Shown in pieces: positions 17,717-25,485 of a stretch of DNA of 52,138 nucleotides. The stretch's first letter is position 1. The number at the start of each line of letters is the position of its first letter. Under the pieces are notes generated by a model that was not told where the DNA came from, searched no databases, and worked only from the letters and a program-made list of their open reading frames with translations. The DNA is from Coriobacteriaceae bacterium AM100-PB1-1D-6A (GTDB taxonomy: Bacteria > Actinomycetota > Coriobacteriia > Coriobacteriales > Coriobacteriaceae), in NCBI GenBank assembly GCA_027660625.1, contig JAQDNC010000015.1, positions 1-52,138 on the forward strand, in the 5' to 3' direction. The position numbers were made by a program, and so were the translations under genes.

Positions 17717-18131
17717 AGCGACTCCTTCCGACAGATGAGCATTTTCCAACATGATGACTTTGAGTCTTGGTGAGGGATGCGCTTCGGTGAGCGACCTTTT
17801 CCTTTCATATGAGTATGCAACAAATGCGGTATACGGGTGGGGTCGAAATTTGTGACCGGCATGCGCATCTGCCGTCTACCGAGAAAATCAAATACTTCTT
17901 GACTTTTGAAATCGAGGGTAAAACCGCAGGATTCATTTTTGGTTAAACGCATAACCAAATAGCATAACCAACGCTCTGACCTGCGCGTTTACCGAAATAA
18001 GCTGGCATTAAGAAAAACGAGCACCTATATTGGTCTTGTCGAAAAGACAGCAAGTCCAAACGGCAGGGGATGCTCCGGAGGCCTCCGCAAACGGTGTCTT
18101 GCGCACGCAACTCTATGAAAAGAGGGAAGCA
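17717..18131. promoter_or_regulatory. Divergent control region, LacI regulator / PTS operon
   Basis: This 415-base gap contains no gene. It carries the dyad at 17939-17958, a further GCATAACCAA copy directly behind it (17962-17971), and TATATT at 18026-18031 as a plausible -10 towards the PTS gene. The matching -35 (TGGCAT, 18003-18008) is weak, which would fit an activated or catabolite-controlled promoter. Confidence 0.5.
17939..17958. promoter_or_regulatory. Probable LacI-family operator
   Basis: TTGGTTAAACGCATAACCAA has 7-bp perfect arms and a central CG, the hallmark of LacI-family sites. It is placed between the regulator gene and the PTS operon. A third half-site (TAACCAA) follows 6 bases later. 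Confidence 0.6.
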
Positions 18132-19604
18132 ATGAAGATCGTAGGCGTTGCCGCCTGTACCGTGGGTATTGCCCACACGTATATGGCCCAGAAGGCGATT
18201 CAGGATGAATGCGCCGCCCGTGGCATCGAGTGCAAAGTCGAGGCTCAGGGTGGCCTGGGTATCGAGAACGAGCTGACGCAGGAAGACGTGGATTCCGCCG
18301 ACCTGGTGCTCGAGTCCGTCGACGTGGGCGTCGAGAACGAGGATCGTTTTGAGCAGAAGATGGCCGAGGGCAAGTTCCTGAAGGTCGGCACCTCGGATGT
18401 AATCGCCGATCCGGTGAAGATCATCGACCAGGCCGTTGAGATCATCAAGGCGACGGGTGGCGCCGTTGACGCGCCCAAGGCCGAGGCCAAGGCAGAGAAG
18501 AAGGCCGTCTCCGCTGCCCCGCAGGCCCCGACACCGGCGTCCAAGCAGTCTATCTTTGCCGATCCTGGTAAGACGCTGCTCAATGCATTCAATACCGGCG
18601 TTTCCTATTTTATCCCCATCGTCGTTATCGGCGGCGTGTTTCTCGCCTTCTCGCTGGCATCTGGTACCGCCGGCGCCAACGGCATGGAGGTTACGAATCC
18701 GCTGATGGTGAGTCTTAACACCATCGGCATGGCCGGCATCTCCATGATGATCCCGGTGCTTGCGGCATACATCTCCTACTCGATGGCCGGCAAGCCCGCG
18801 CTCGCCCCCGGTTTTGTCCTGGGCTACCTGGTCAACAACGCAGTCGTTACTCCTAACGGCAACAGCGTTTCGACCGGCTTCTTGGGTGCCATGATCATGG
18901 CGGTCATCTGCGGCTACTTTGTCCGCTGGATGAAGACCTGGAAGGTCAACAACACCATCCAGACCATCATGCCCATCCTGATCATCCCGATTCTGACCTC
19001 GCTTGTCCTGGGCATGGCCTATATCTACATCCTGGCCACGCCGCTTGGCTTTGTGATGGACTGGCTTACCGGCGTGCTCGGCAGCCTGCAGGGCGGTTCC
19101 GCGGTTGTCCTGGGTCTGGTCATTGGCGTTATGACCGCCTTCGATATGGGCGGTCCCATCAACAAGACCGCCTCGACCTTCACCATGGCCATCATGGCCT
19201 CCGGCATCTACGGTCCTAATGGTATGTTCCGCGTCGCCGTTGCCGTTCCCCCGATCGCCTGTGGCCTCGCTGCACTCATCGCCAAGAACAAGTTCGATGA
19301 CGCTGACCGTCAGATGGGCATCTCCGCGCTGTTCATGGGCTGCATCGGTATCACCGAGGGCGCTATCCCCTTCGCGGTCAAGGACCTCGGTCACACCCTT
19401 CCCGGCATTTGCATCGGCTCTGCCGTGGGTGCGGCGCTTGCCGCCTTCCAGGGTATCGACTGCTACGTCCCGCACGGTGGCTTTATCGTCGCCCTGGCCA
19501 CCAACAACGTCGCGCTGTTCTGCCTGGACATCGTGATTGGCTCCGTGGTCGCCGCTGCAATCCTGATTGCCATGAAGCCCACGCTCGATAAGCAGGCCAA
19601 GTAA
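18132..19604 (+). CDS. PTS fructose-type EIIBC component
   Basis: A 490-residue membrane permease that takes up and phosphorylates a sugar. EIIB (1-100) opens with MKIVGVAACTVGIAHTYMA; Cys9 is the phosphorylated residue. An Ala/Lys-rich linker (about 110-145) leads to EIIC (150-485) with around ten membrane helices (for example YFIPIVVIGGVFLAFSLASG). The fructose family includes fructose, mannosylglycerate and uncharacterised permeases, so the sugar is not known. GAGGGAAGC precedes the ATG. The matching EIIA is the last gene of the operon (23669-24121). No EIIA is fused here, and no 1-phosphofructokinase lies nearby, so ordinary fructose use is not the obvious role. Confidence 0.92.
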   Translation: MKIVGVAACTVGIAHTYMAQKAIQDECAARGIECKVEAQGGLGIENELTQEDVDSADLVLESVDVGVENEDRFEQKMAEGKFLKVGTSDVIADPVKIIDQAVEIIKATGGAVDAPKAEAKAEKKAVSAAPQAPTPASKQSIFADPGKTLLNAFNTGVSYFIPIVVIGGVFLAFSLASGTAGANGMEVTNPLMVSLNTIGMAGISMMIPVLAAYISYSMAGKPALAPGFVLGYLVNNAVVTPNGNSVSTGFLGAMIMAVICGYFVRWMKTWKVNNTIQTIMPILIIPILTSLVLGMAYIYILATPLGFVMDWLTGVLGSLQGGSAVVLGLVIGVMTAFDMGGPINKTASTFTMAIMASGIYGPNGMFRVAVAVPPIACGLAALIAKNKFDDADRQMGISALFMGCIGITEGAIPFAVKDLGHTLPGICIGSAVGAALAAFQGIDCYVPHGGFIVALATNNVALFCLDIVIGSVVAAAILIAMKPTLDKQAK

Positions 19605-19618
19605 ACCTTTAAGGACTC

Positions 19619-19679
19619 CGGTTGTGCGGAGGGATGGATTTGACTCCGCACAACCGCCCCTACACAACAAAATCCATCC
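19619..19679 (+). other. Structured intercistronic RNA with competing pairings
   Basis: CGGTTGTGCGGAG (19619-19631) and CTCCGCACAACCG (19644-19656) form a perfect 13-bp hairpin with a 12-base loop. Ten loop bases, GGATGGATTT (19632-19641), are exactly complementary to AAATCCATCC at 19670-19679. The region can therefore switch between two helices or make a loop-tail contact. No T-tract follows the hairpin. It lies between EIIBC and the GatZ-like gene. Confidence 0.7.
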
Positions 19680-19748
19680 GTACTGATAGGGCCCACATCT
19701 GGGTCCCAGGGAACTTTTGTCAAAAATCCTCTGGAGAAGGAGAACAAA

Positions 19749-21017
19749 ATGTCCAACCTCACCATCCGCCAGGCCGTTCAGGGCATGCTCAAGCTGCAGG
19801 ATAGCGGCGATCACGCAACCATGGTCGGCATTGGCCCCATGAGCCCCAACCTGATTCAGGCCGTGTTCGAGCTTGCCAAGGACGAGGATTTCCCGCCCAT
19901 GTTTATCGCCAGCCGCAACCAGGTCGATATGGACGAGATGGGCGCCGGCTACGTTAACGGTTGGGACCAGACGCGCTTTGCCGCCGACATCAAGAAGGTT
20001 GCCGACGAGGTGGGTTACACCGGTCCGTACTACCTGTGCCGCGATCACGGCGGTCCGTGGCAGCGCGACGAGGAGCGTAATGCCCACCTGCCCGAGGACG
20101 AGGCCATGGAGCTCGCCCGCAAGTCCTTCGTCGCCGACATGGAGGCAGGCTTTGACCTGCTGATGGTCGACCCCACCAAGGACCCCTATCAGATCGGCAA
20201 GGTTATTCCGCTCGACGTGGTGCTTCGCCGCACGATCGATCTTATCGACTACCTTGAGCAGTACCGTCGCGAGCATAATCTGCCCGAGGTTGCCTATGAG
20301 GTCGGTACCGAGGAGACCAATGGCGGCTTGACCTCTACCGATAAGTACGAGGAGTTCATTTCTCAGCTGCAGCCCGAGCTCGAGAAGCGTGGCTGCCCCA
20401 TGCCCACCTTTATCGTCGGTCAGACCGGTACACTCACCCGTTGGACCGAGCAGGTCGGTCACTATAACTTTAAGAACGCCCGCGAGCTCGCCGACATGGC
20501 CAAGCGCTATGGCGTGGGCCTGAAGGAGCACAACGCCGACTACCTGGATGACGCGACGCTGCTCGAGCACATTCCGGCTCACGTGACCGCTTCCAATGTT
20601 GCTCCCCAGTACGGCACCGAGGAGACCCGCGCTTACCTCAAGCTCTGCGCTACCGAGCAGATTCTGGTCGACAACGGCCTGTGCGACGATCCCTCCGACC
20701 TGTATCACACGCTGCTGGTCAAGGCTATCAAGACCGAGCGCTGGCGCAAGTGGATGACCGGCGACGATGTCAACCTGCAGGTTGACGACATTCTGGCCGA
20801 CGACGAGCTCAGCCTGAAGATTCTGGATGTCTCCGGTCACTACGCCTTTAACGATCCCGAGGTCAAGGAGCAGGTCGAGAAGCTCTATCGCAACCTCGCT
20901 GCCCAGGACATCGACGGTAAGCGCTTTGTGATCGAGCACATCAAGCGCCCGATCAAGCAGTACGTCGTCGGTCTTAACCTCAAGGGCGTCACGAGCCGCA
21001 TCGAGAAGGCTCTCTAA
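19749..21017 (+). CDS. Class II tagatose-bisphosphate aldolase non-catalytic subunit-like (GatZ/KbaZ family)
   Basis: A 422-residue TIM-barrel-type protein of the GatZ/KbaZ family. Recognisable blocks are MFIASRNQVDMDEMGAGY, YYLCRDHGGPW, LMVDPTKDPYQIGK, YEVGTEETNGGL and GVGLKEHNADYLDD. In enteric bacteria GatZ/KbaZ support the catalytic aldolase GatY/KbaY. No catalytic partner gene is present here, so this member may act alone or on another sugar phosphate; the exact reaction is unknown. GGAGAAGGAG precedes the ATG. It sits inside the PTS-transaldolase-transketolase operon. Confidence 0.75.
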   Translation: MSNLTIRQAVQGMLKLQDSGDHATMVGIGPMSPNLIQAVFELAKDEDFPPMFIASRNQVDMDEMGAGYVNGWDQTRFAADIKKVADEVGYTGPYYLCRDHGGPWQRDEERNAHLPEDEAMELARKSFVADMEAGFDLLMVDPTKDPYQIGKVIPLDVVLRRTIDLIDYLEQYRREHNLPEVAYEVGTEETNGGLTSTDKYEEFISQLQPELEKRGCPMPTFIVGQTGTLTRWTEQVGHYNFKNARELADMAKRYGVGLKEHNADYLDDATLLEHIPAHVTASNVAPQYGTEETRAYLKLCATEQILVDNGLCDDPSDLYHTLLVKAIKTERWRKWMTGDDVNLQVDDILADDELSLKILDVSGHYAFNDPEVKEQVEKLYRNLAAQDIDGKRFVIEHIKRPIKQYVVGLNLKGVTSRIEKAL

Positions 21018-21036
21018 GTAGCTTTTCCTACACGAC

Positions 21037-21110
21037 GCCGGGCCTGGGGCATGTCCCAGCTGCAGGCCCGGCACATAGGACAAAGGGACATCCCCTTTGT
21101 CCTATTTTTT
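21037..21110 (+). terminator. Two intercistronic hairpins, the second terminator-like
   Basis: The first is GCCGGGCCTG/CAGGCCCGGC (21037-21046 and 21063-21072). The second is ATAGGACAAAGGG/CCCTTTGTCCTAT (21075-21087 and 21093-21105) followed by six T. The second should stop part of the transcripts between the GatZ-like gene and the transaldolase gene, which would lower downstream expression. Its bases also resemble REP-type palindromes. Confidence 0.7.
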
Positions 21111-21142
21111 GAGTTTTGGATTCCTCCGAAGGAGTTTGCACC

Positions 21143-21826
21143 ATGAAGTTCTTTATCGATACCGCCAACCTTGACGAGATCGCCGAGGCCAAGAGCTGGG
21201 GCTGCCTTGCCGGCGTCACCACCAACCCGTCCCTGTACGCCAAGACCGGCGGCAAGCTGGCCGACTTTGAGCCCCACATGCTCAAGATCGCCGAGCTTTG
21301 CGAGGGACTGCCCGTGTCCGCCGAGTCCACCGCGACTACTGCCGAGGGCATGATCGAGGAGGGCAAGCGTCTTGCCGCCCTGGCTCCCAACATCGTGGTC
21401 AAGCTCCCCGTCTGTGAGGCCGGCCTCGCCGCCTGCCGCGCCCTGGCCGATGCAGGCGTGCGCGTCAACATGACGCTTGTTTTCTCGCCGACCCAGGCCC
21501 TCATGGCCGCCAACGCCGGTGCCCGCTACATCAGCCCGTTCGTCGGCCGCTTTGACGACATCGCCGAGGACGGTATTTCGCAGCTCGACAACGTTGTGAC
21601 CTGCATTAAGAACTATGACTGGACTGGCAAGAACGTCGACGACACCGTCGAGATCATCACCGCATCCGTCCGCACGCCCAATCACGTGACCCAGGCGGCG
21701 CTGCTCGGTGCCGATATTGCGACCGTCCCCATGGCTGCTCTTAAGAAATGCCTGCATCACCCGCTGACCGACCAGGGCCTTGCCTCGTTCGAGGCCGACT
21801 GGAAAAAGGTCGTCGAGGCACAGTAA
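21143..21826 (+). CDS. Transaldolase-like protein, FSA/TalC subfamily
   Basis: A 227-residue small-type transaldolase/fructose-6-phosphate aldolase. The N-terminus MKFFIDTANLDEI, GVTTNPSL, Schiff-base lysine in VVKLPVC (Lys87), NMTLVFSPTQAL and YISPFVGRFDD are all present. Members transfer or cleave dihydroxyacetone units between ketose and aldose phosphates. The 220-residue length fits TalC/FSA and is much shorter than classical TalB. GAAGGAG lies at the right distance from the ATG at 21143. With the downstream transketolase halves it forms a complete non-oxidative pentose-phosphate interconversion set within the PTS operon. Confidence 0.9.
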   Translation: MKFFIDTANLDEIAEAKSWGCLAGVTTNPSLYAKTGGKLADFEPHMLKIAELCEGLPVSAESTATTAEGMIEEGKRLAALAPNIVVKLPVCEAGLAACRALADAGVRVNMTLVFSPTQALMAANAGARYISPFVGRFDDIAEDGISQLDNVVTCIKNYDWTGKNVDDTVEIITASVRTPNHVTQAALLGADIATVPMAALKKCLHHPLTDQGLASFEADWKKVVEAQ

Positions 21827-21836
21827 CGATGGTTCT

Positions 21837-21867
21837 GCCGGCCCAGCATTTGTTATGCCGGGCCGGC
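21837..21867 (+). other. Intercistronic hairpin between transaldolase and transketolase genes
   Basis: GCCGGCCC and GGGCCGGC enclose an inner GCAT/ATGC helix. There is no T-tract. It ends about 20 bases before the ribosome binding site of the transketolase N-terminal subunit, so it may affect mRNA stability or initiation. Confidence 0.6.
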
Positions 21868-21888
21868 GTGCTCAAGAGAGGAAACTCC

Positions 21889-22719
21889 ATGACCGATCAG
21901 GAACTGGCCAAGATTGCCAATGAGGTTCGCCGCGGTATTGTCACGGGTGTCCACGCTGCCAAGTCGGGGCATCCGGGCGGATCGCTTGGCGCCGCCGACA
22001 TTATGACCTACCTCTACTTTGAGGAAATGGATGTCGACCCGGCGAATCCGAGCTGCGCCGAGCGCGATCGCTTTGTGCTCTCCAAGGGACACTGCGCTCC
22101 GGCACTCTATGCCGTGCTCGCCGAGCGCGGGTTCTTTCCCAAGGAGGAGCTCGAGACGCTCCGTCATATCGGCAGCCGCCTGCAGGGCCATCCCAATATG
22201 AATGACACTCCGGGCGTCGACATGTCTACCGGATCGCTCGGTCAGGGTATCTCCGCCGCGGTTGGAATGGCGCTCGCCGCAAAGCACTGGGGTGACAGCT
22301 ACCGTGTTTACACGCTGCTGGGCGACGGCGAGTGCGAGGAGGGCCAGGTGTGGGAGGCGGCCATGTTCGCCGGCAACCACGACTTGGATAACCTCGTTGC
22401 TATCGTCGATCACAATGGCCTGCAAATTGACGGCAGTATCGATGAAGTTAACTCGGCTATGCCGCTTGCCGACAAGTTCCGCGCCTTTAAGTGGCATGTG
22501 ATCGAGCTCGCCGACGGTAACGACATGGCGCAGATTGCCGCCGCCTTTGCCGAGGCTCGCAAAGTGAGTGCCTCGCCCGTGGCCATTATCGCCGAGACGG
22601 TGAAGGGCAAGGGCGTCTCCTTTATGGAAAACCAGGTGGGCTGGCATGGCAAGGCACCCAACGATGAACAGTTTGAGCAGGCCATGGCCGAGCTCGCAGC
22701 AGCAGGGGAGGAGCTCTAA
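21889..22719 (+). CDS. Transketolase, N-terminal (TPP-binding) subunit
   Basis: A 276-residue subunit equal to the first half of transketolase. The TPP motif GDGECEEGQVWEAAMFAGNHDLDN ends in an Asn as expected. SGHPGGSLGAADIMTYLYF and the LSKGHCAPALY block are also clear. The partner is the next gene; together they transfer two-carbon ketol units (xylulose-5-P, sedoheptulose-7-P, fructose-6-P). Split transketolases are common in anaerobes. GAGAGGAAA precedes the ATG at 21889; the frame is open further upstream but without start support. The stop overlaps the next start as TAATG. Confidence 0.93.
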   Translation: MTDQELAKIANEVRRGIVTGVHAAKSGHPGGSLGAADIMTYLYFEEMDVDPANPSCAERDRFVLSKGHCAPALYAVLAERGFFPKEELETLRHIGSRLQGHPNMNDTPGVDMSTGSLGQGISAAVGMALAAKHWGDSYRVYTLLGDGECEEGQVWEAAMFAGNHDLDNLVAIVDHNGLQIDGSIDEVNSAMPLADKFRAFKWHVIELADGNDMAQIAAAFAEARKVSASPVAIIAETVKGKGVSFMENQVGWHGKAPNDEQFEQAMAELAAAGEEL

Positions 22720-23657
22720 TGGCAGACGTCAAGAAAGTTGCCACGCGCGTTAGCTACGGCGAGGCACTTGTCGAGCTGGGCAATGAGCGCGATGACTTTG
22801 TGGTCCTCGATGCTGATTTAGCCGCCGCCACGCAGACCGGTAAGTTTAAGGCTGCGCACCCTGAGCGCTTCTACGATGCCGGCATTGCCGAAAGCAACTT
22901 GATGGGGCTTGCCGCCGGCATTGCGGCCACGGGCCACGTCGCCTTTGCGAGCACCTTTGCCATGTTCGCCGCCGGTCGTGCGTACGAGCAGGTGCGCAAT
23001 TCCATCGGCTATCCGCACCTCAACGTCAAAATCGGCGCCACGCATGCGGGCATCTCGGTCGGTGAAGACGGCGCTACGCATCAGTGCTGCGAGGACATCG
23101 CGCTCATGCGCACTATTCCGGGTATGACGGTGATCGTTCCCGCAGATGACATCGAGGCTCGTGCTTGCGTGCGCGCCGCCTATGAGTTTGAAGGTCCGGT
23201 CTACATGCGCTTCGGCCGTCTGGCAACACCGGTCATCAACGACCGCGAGGACTATGAGTTCAAGATTGGTCGCGGCGTGGTCGTGCGCGAGGGGTCCGAT
23301 GTGACCATCATCGCCTGCGGCCTGATGGTCGCCGAGGCGCTTGAGGCTGCCGAGGCGCTCGCTGCCGATGGTATTGACGCCGAGGTCATCAACATGCACA
23401 CGATCAAGCCGCTTGATGAGCGCCTGGTGGTTGCCAGCGCCAAGAAGACTGGTCGTGTGGTCACTGCCGAGGAGCATTCGATTATCGGTGGTCTTGGCGA
23501 GGCCGTGGCCTCGGTGCTCGCGGAGCAGCATCCGGTGCCGATGCGTCGCGTCGGCGTGCGCGATGTGTACGGCGAGTCTGGCCCTGCGGTCGATTTGCTG
23601 CACAAGTACGGTTTGGATGCCGACGGCATCGAAGCTGCGGTCAGGTCTGTGTTGTAA
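22719..23657 (+). CDS. Transketolase, C-terminal subunit
   Basis: A 312-residue partner subunit with the pyrimidine-binding and C-terminal domains of transketolase. Visible motifs are FYDAGIAESNLMGLAAGIAATG (with the catalytic Glu), ASTFAMFAAGRAYEQVRNSI, GATHAGISVGEDGATHQCCEDIA and EEHSIIGGLGEAVA. GGGGAGGAGC before the ATG and the one-base overlap with the N-terminal subunit give strict coupling. Eleven bases separate it from the EIIA gene. Confidence 0.94.
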   Translation: MADVKKVATRVSYGEALVELGNERDDFVVLDADLAAATQTGKFKAAHPERFYDAGIAESNLMGLAAGIAATGHVAFASTFAMFAAGRAYEQVRNSIGYPHLNVKIGATHAGISVGEDGATHQCCEDIALMRTIPGMTVIVPADDIEARACVRAAYEFEGPVYMRFGRLATPVINDREDYEFKIGRGVVVREGSDVTIIACGLMVAEALEAAEALAADGIDAEVINMHTIKPLDERLVVASAKKTGRVVTAEEHSIIGGLGEAVASVLAEQHPVPMRRVGVRDVYGESGPAVDLLHKYGLDADGIEAAVRSVL

Positions 23658-23668
23658 GGAAGGTTTCC

Positions 23669-24121
23669 ATGGGATTTGTATCTGCCAACCAAGTGACGAT
23701 TGGGTATATCGCCGCCTCGCGCGAGGACGCCCTGCATTATTTGTCCGAGCAGGCCATCGAGCTCGGCTTTGCCGATGACGCATCTGCCGTAGAGGCTGCC
23801 TTTATCGCTCGCGAGAACGAGGCCGAGACCGGCCTTGTCGCCGGTTTTGCCGTTCCGCATGCCAAAAGCGACGCGATCCACACGCCGGGCGTTGCCGTGC
23901 TTAAACTGGCCGAGCCCGTTGAATGGCCGAGCTTCGATGGGGTGCCCGTCGATGTTGCGCTCGCGCTGTACGTGCCCGCCGGCGAGGCTGGAACCACGCA
24001 TCTGCGTCTGCTCTCCAAGGCTGCCGTGATGCTGATGGACGCCGGCTTCCGTGACAAGGTGCGCGCGAGCACCGATCCCGTTGAGATTGCGGAGCTCATC
24101 AATAGCGGACTCGAAGACTAG
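23669..24121 (+). CDS. PTS fructose-type EIIA component
   Basis: A 150-residue cytoplasmic phosphocarrier that passes phosphate from HPr to the EIIB cysteine. The active His64 lies in GFAVPHAKSDAI, with the typical preceding LVAGFAVP and following VALALYVPAG. It most likely serves the EIIBC at the head of the same operon, although its gene is the last. AAGGAAG precedes the ATG. A GC-rich hairpin follows. Confidence 0.92.
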   Translation: MGFVSANQVTIGYIAASREDALHYLSEQAIELGFADDASAVEAAFIARENEAETGLVAGFAVPHAKSDAIHTPGVAVLKLAEPVEWPSFDGVPVDVALALYVPAGEAGTTHLRLLSKAAVMLMDAGFRDKVRASTDPVEIAELINSGLED

Positions 24122-24160
24122 AACGGTCATCCCGTTCAATCAATCGATCCTTCTCCAAGG

Positions 24161-24200
24161 AAAAGGGCCGCGACGCCATATAGGCGTCGCGGCCCTGCTT
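24161..24200. terminator. Hairpin at the end of the sugar operon
   Basis: GGGCCGCGACGCC and GGCGTCGCGGCCC form a 13-bp perfect stem. The downstream T-content is low (TGCTTGCGTTT), so termination may be partial. The first copy of the 53-nt repeat begins directly behind it. Confidence 0.65.
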
Positions 24201-24253
24201 GCGTTTCCCCAGATAAAACCTGCCAAAACAAACCTGTCCCTTTTTGGTAGGTT
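24201..24253 (+). repeat. 53-nt dispersed palindromic repeat, copy 1
   Basis: It begins GCGTTTCCCCAGATAAAACC and ends CCTTTTTGGTAGGTT. The core is an AACCTGCCAAAA / TTTTGGyAGGTT stem with a loop that contains CCTGTCCC. Copies 2 and 3 are at 27427-27480 (inverted) and 29601-29653. The 158 bases from here to the larE hairpin hold no gene. Confidence 0.85.
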
Positions 24254-24411
24254 GGTGACAGTTTACTTATGTAGATCAGGTTGAGCATACGCGAGCGAGC
24301 GGGCGTCGGGTGCGGCAAGGTGACGTGAAACAAGCGGGCGCTGACCTTTTGGTCGCGCCCGTGAAGTTGAGCGTCAGATTGCCGTGCCCGGGGCCTGCGC
24401 AGCGCCGAGCG

Positions 24412-24438
24412 GTTACGCCGTTTGTAAAACGGCGTAAC
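24412..24438. other. Hairpin directly after the larE stop
   Basis: GTTACGCCGTTT and AAACGGCGTAAC form a perfect 12-bp stem with a three-base loop. It abuts the stop codon of the minus-strand larE-like gene. No T-tract follows on either strand, so it may be a transcript-end stabiliser. Confidence 0.6.
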
Positions 24439-25317
24439 TTATAGGTTCATGTTGCCGTGGATGTAGGGGGTGACCTCGGGGGAGATGTGACCGCAGCCCA
24501 GCTCGCGCAGCGCGGACTCGATGGCGGCGGGCAGCGGGGTCTTGCCCTCGGCATCGACGGTACTACCGCCTAGAGCGGCAATCTTGGTGATATCTGCGGG
24601 AACGGCCTCGATATGCATGCAGCCGCCGACCAAGCGCGCGCGAACCTGCGCCAGGTCAAGATCGTGCAGGTAGTCCTCGCAGGTACGGATTAAATCGATC
24701 TTATCGCGCGTAAGCTCCTCGCCCGTGGGGACGCGCGTGGCAAGACAGGCTCCCGCCGGCAGGTTCCAAACGGGATAGCCCCATACGCGCAGCAGCTCGC
24801 GCTCTTCGTCCTTGGTAAAGCCGACCTCCATGAGAGGGGAGCGTACGCCGAGCTCCTGGGCGGCGCGCATGCCGGGGCGATAATCGCCGCGGTCGCTTGC
24901 GTTGCTGCCATCGATGACGGTGAGAAAGCCGAGCGACTTGGCGTGGTTGACGATAGCGGTAAAGCCGGCATGCTTGCAGTGGTAGCAGCGATTGGCATCG
25001 TTGCAGGCTACTTGGGGGAGCTGCAGCTGATCGACCGAAAGATTGAGCACGGGGAGCTTAAAATGCGGCCCCTCATTGGCTTGTCCATCAACGGAGCGCT
25101 CAAACGAGGTCTGTTCGGGCGTGCCGATGAGCGGCGTGGTGAGGTGAACGAGAAGCGTGTCGGCGGGCATGATACGGGCGCAGACCGCGGCCAAAAAGCT
25201 GCTGTCGACGCCGCCGGAAAAGCCGATGGCGACGCGACCGTATGCCAAAAGCAGCTGCTCGAGCGCTGCGAGTTTGTCCTGAAGCTCCTTTGTGGACGCG
25301 GTGCTATCTGAAAACAT
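24439..25317 (-). CDS. larE: LarE-like ATP-dependent sulfur transferase
   Basis: A 292-residue PP-loop enzyme. The ATP motif SGGVDS is at 34-39. Three cysteines stand out: CYHC (111-114) and Cys191 in PAGACLATR. LarE supplies sulfur to the pyridinium dithiocarboxylate of the nickel-pincer cofactor of lactate racemase. Some members give up their own cysteine sulfur; those with three cysteines are reported to hold a 4Fe-4S cluster, which would fit here. No larA, larB or larC lies in the window, so a different role as an NAD-synthase-like or ExsB-like sulfurase is possible. It is divergent from the HAD gene. Confidence 0.8.
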   Translation of the reverse strand: MFSDSTASTKELQDKLAALEQLLLAYGRVAIGFSGGVDSSFLAAVCARIMPADTLLVHLTTPLIGTPEQTSFERSVDGQANEGPHFKLPVLNLSVDQLQLPQVACNDANRCYHCKHAGFTAIVNHAKSLGFLTVIDGSNASDRGDYRPGMRAAQELGVRSPLMEVGFTKDEERELLRVWGYPVWNLPAGACLATRVPTGEELTRDKIDLIRTCEDYLHDLDLAQVRARLVGGCMHIEAVPADITKIAALGGSTVDAEGKTPLPAAIESALRELGCGHISPEVTPYIHGNMNL

Positions 25318-25485
25318 GAAACGTTCCTTACCGTTGAGTACTCGGTCGAAAACTATAATCCTACCGAGCAGCTCGCCATAAGACTTCTATCTATGTAACG
25401 GAAGTTCAATATGCTATATACGTTATATACAAGTTTGTAAAGTGCGGTAGAGTGGCGGTAACGCAAGCCGATGAAGGGGACCGAT

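Noticed and set aside
17943..21083. A 1046-codon open frame antisense to the PTS operon
   Set aside because: It mirrors the codon bias of the sense genes, is rich in Gly/His/Asp/Leu without domain structure, and has no ribosome binding site. Other long antisense frames (for example within glmS, 5090-6559 and 14105-15499) were dropped for the same reason.
21889..23657. Split transketolase as a frameshifted single gene
   Set aside because: The second half has its own strong ribosome binding site and TAATG coupling, and split transketolases are common in anaerobes.
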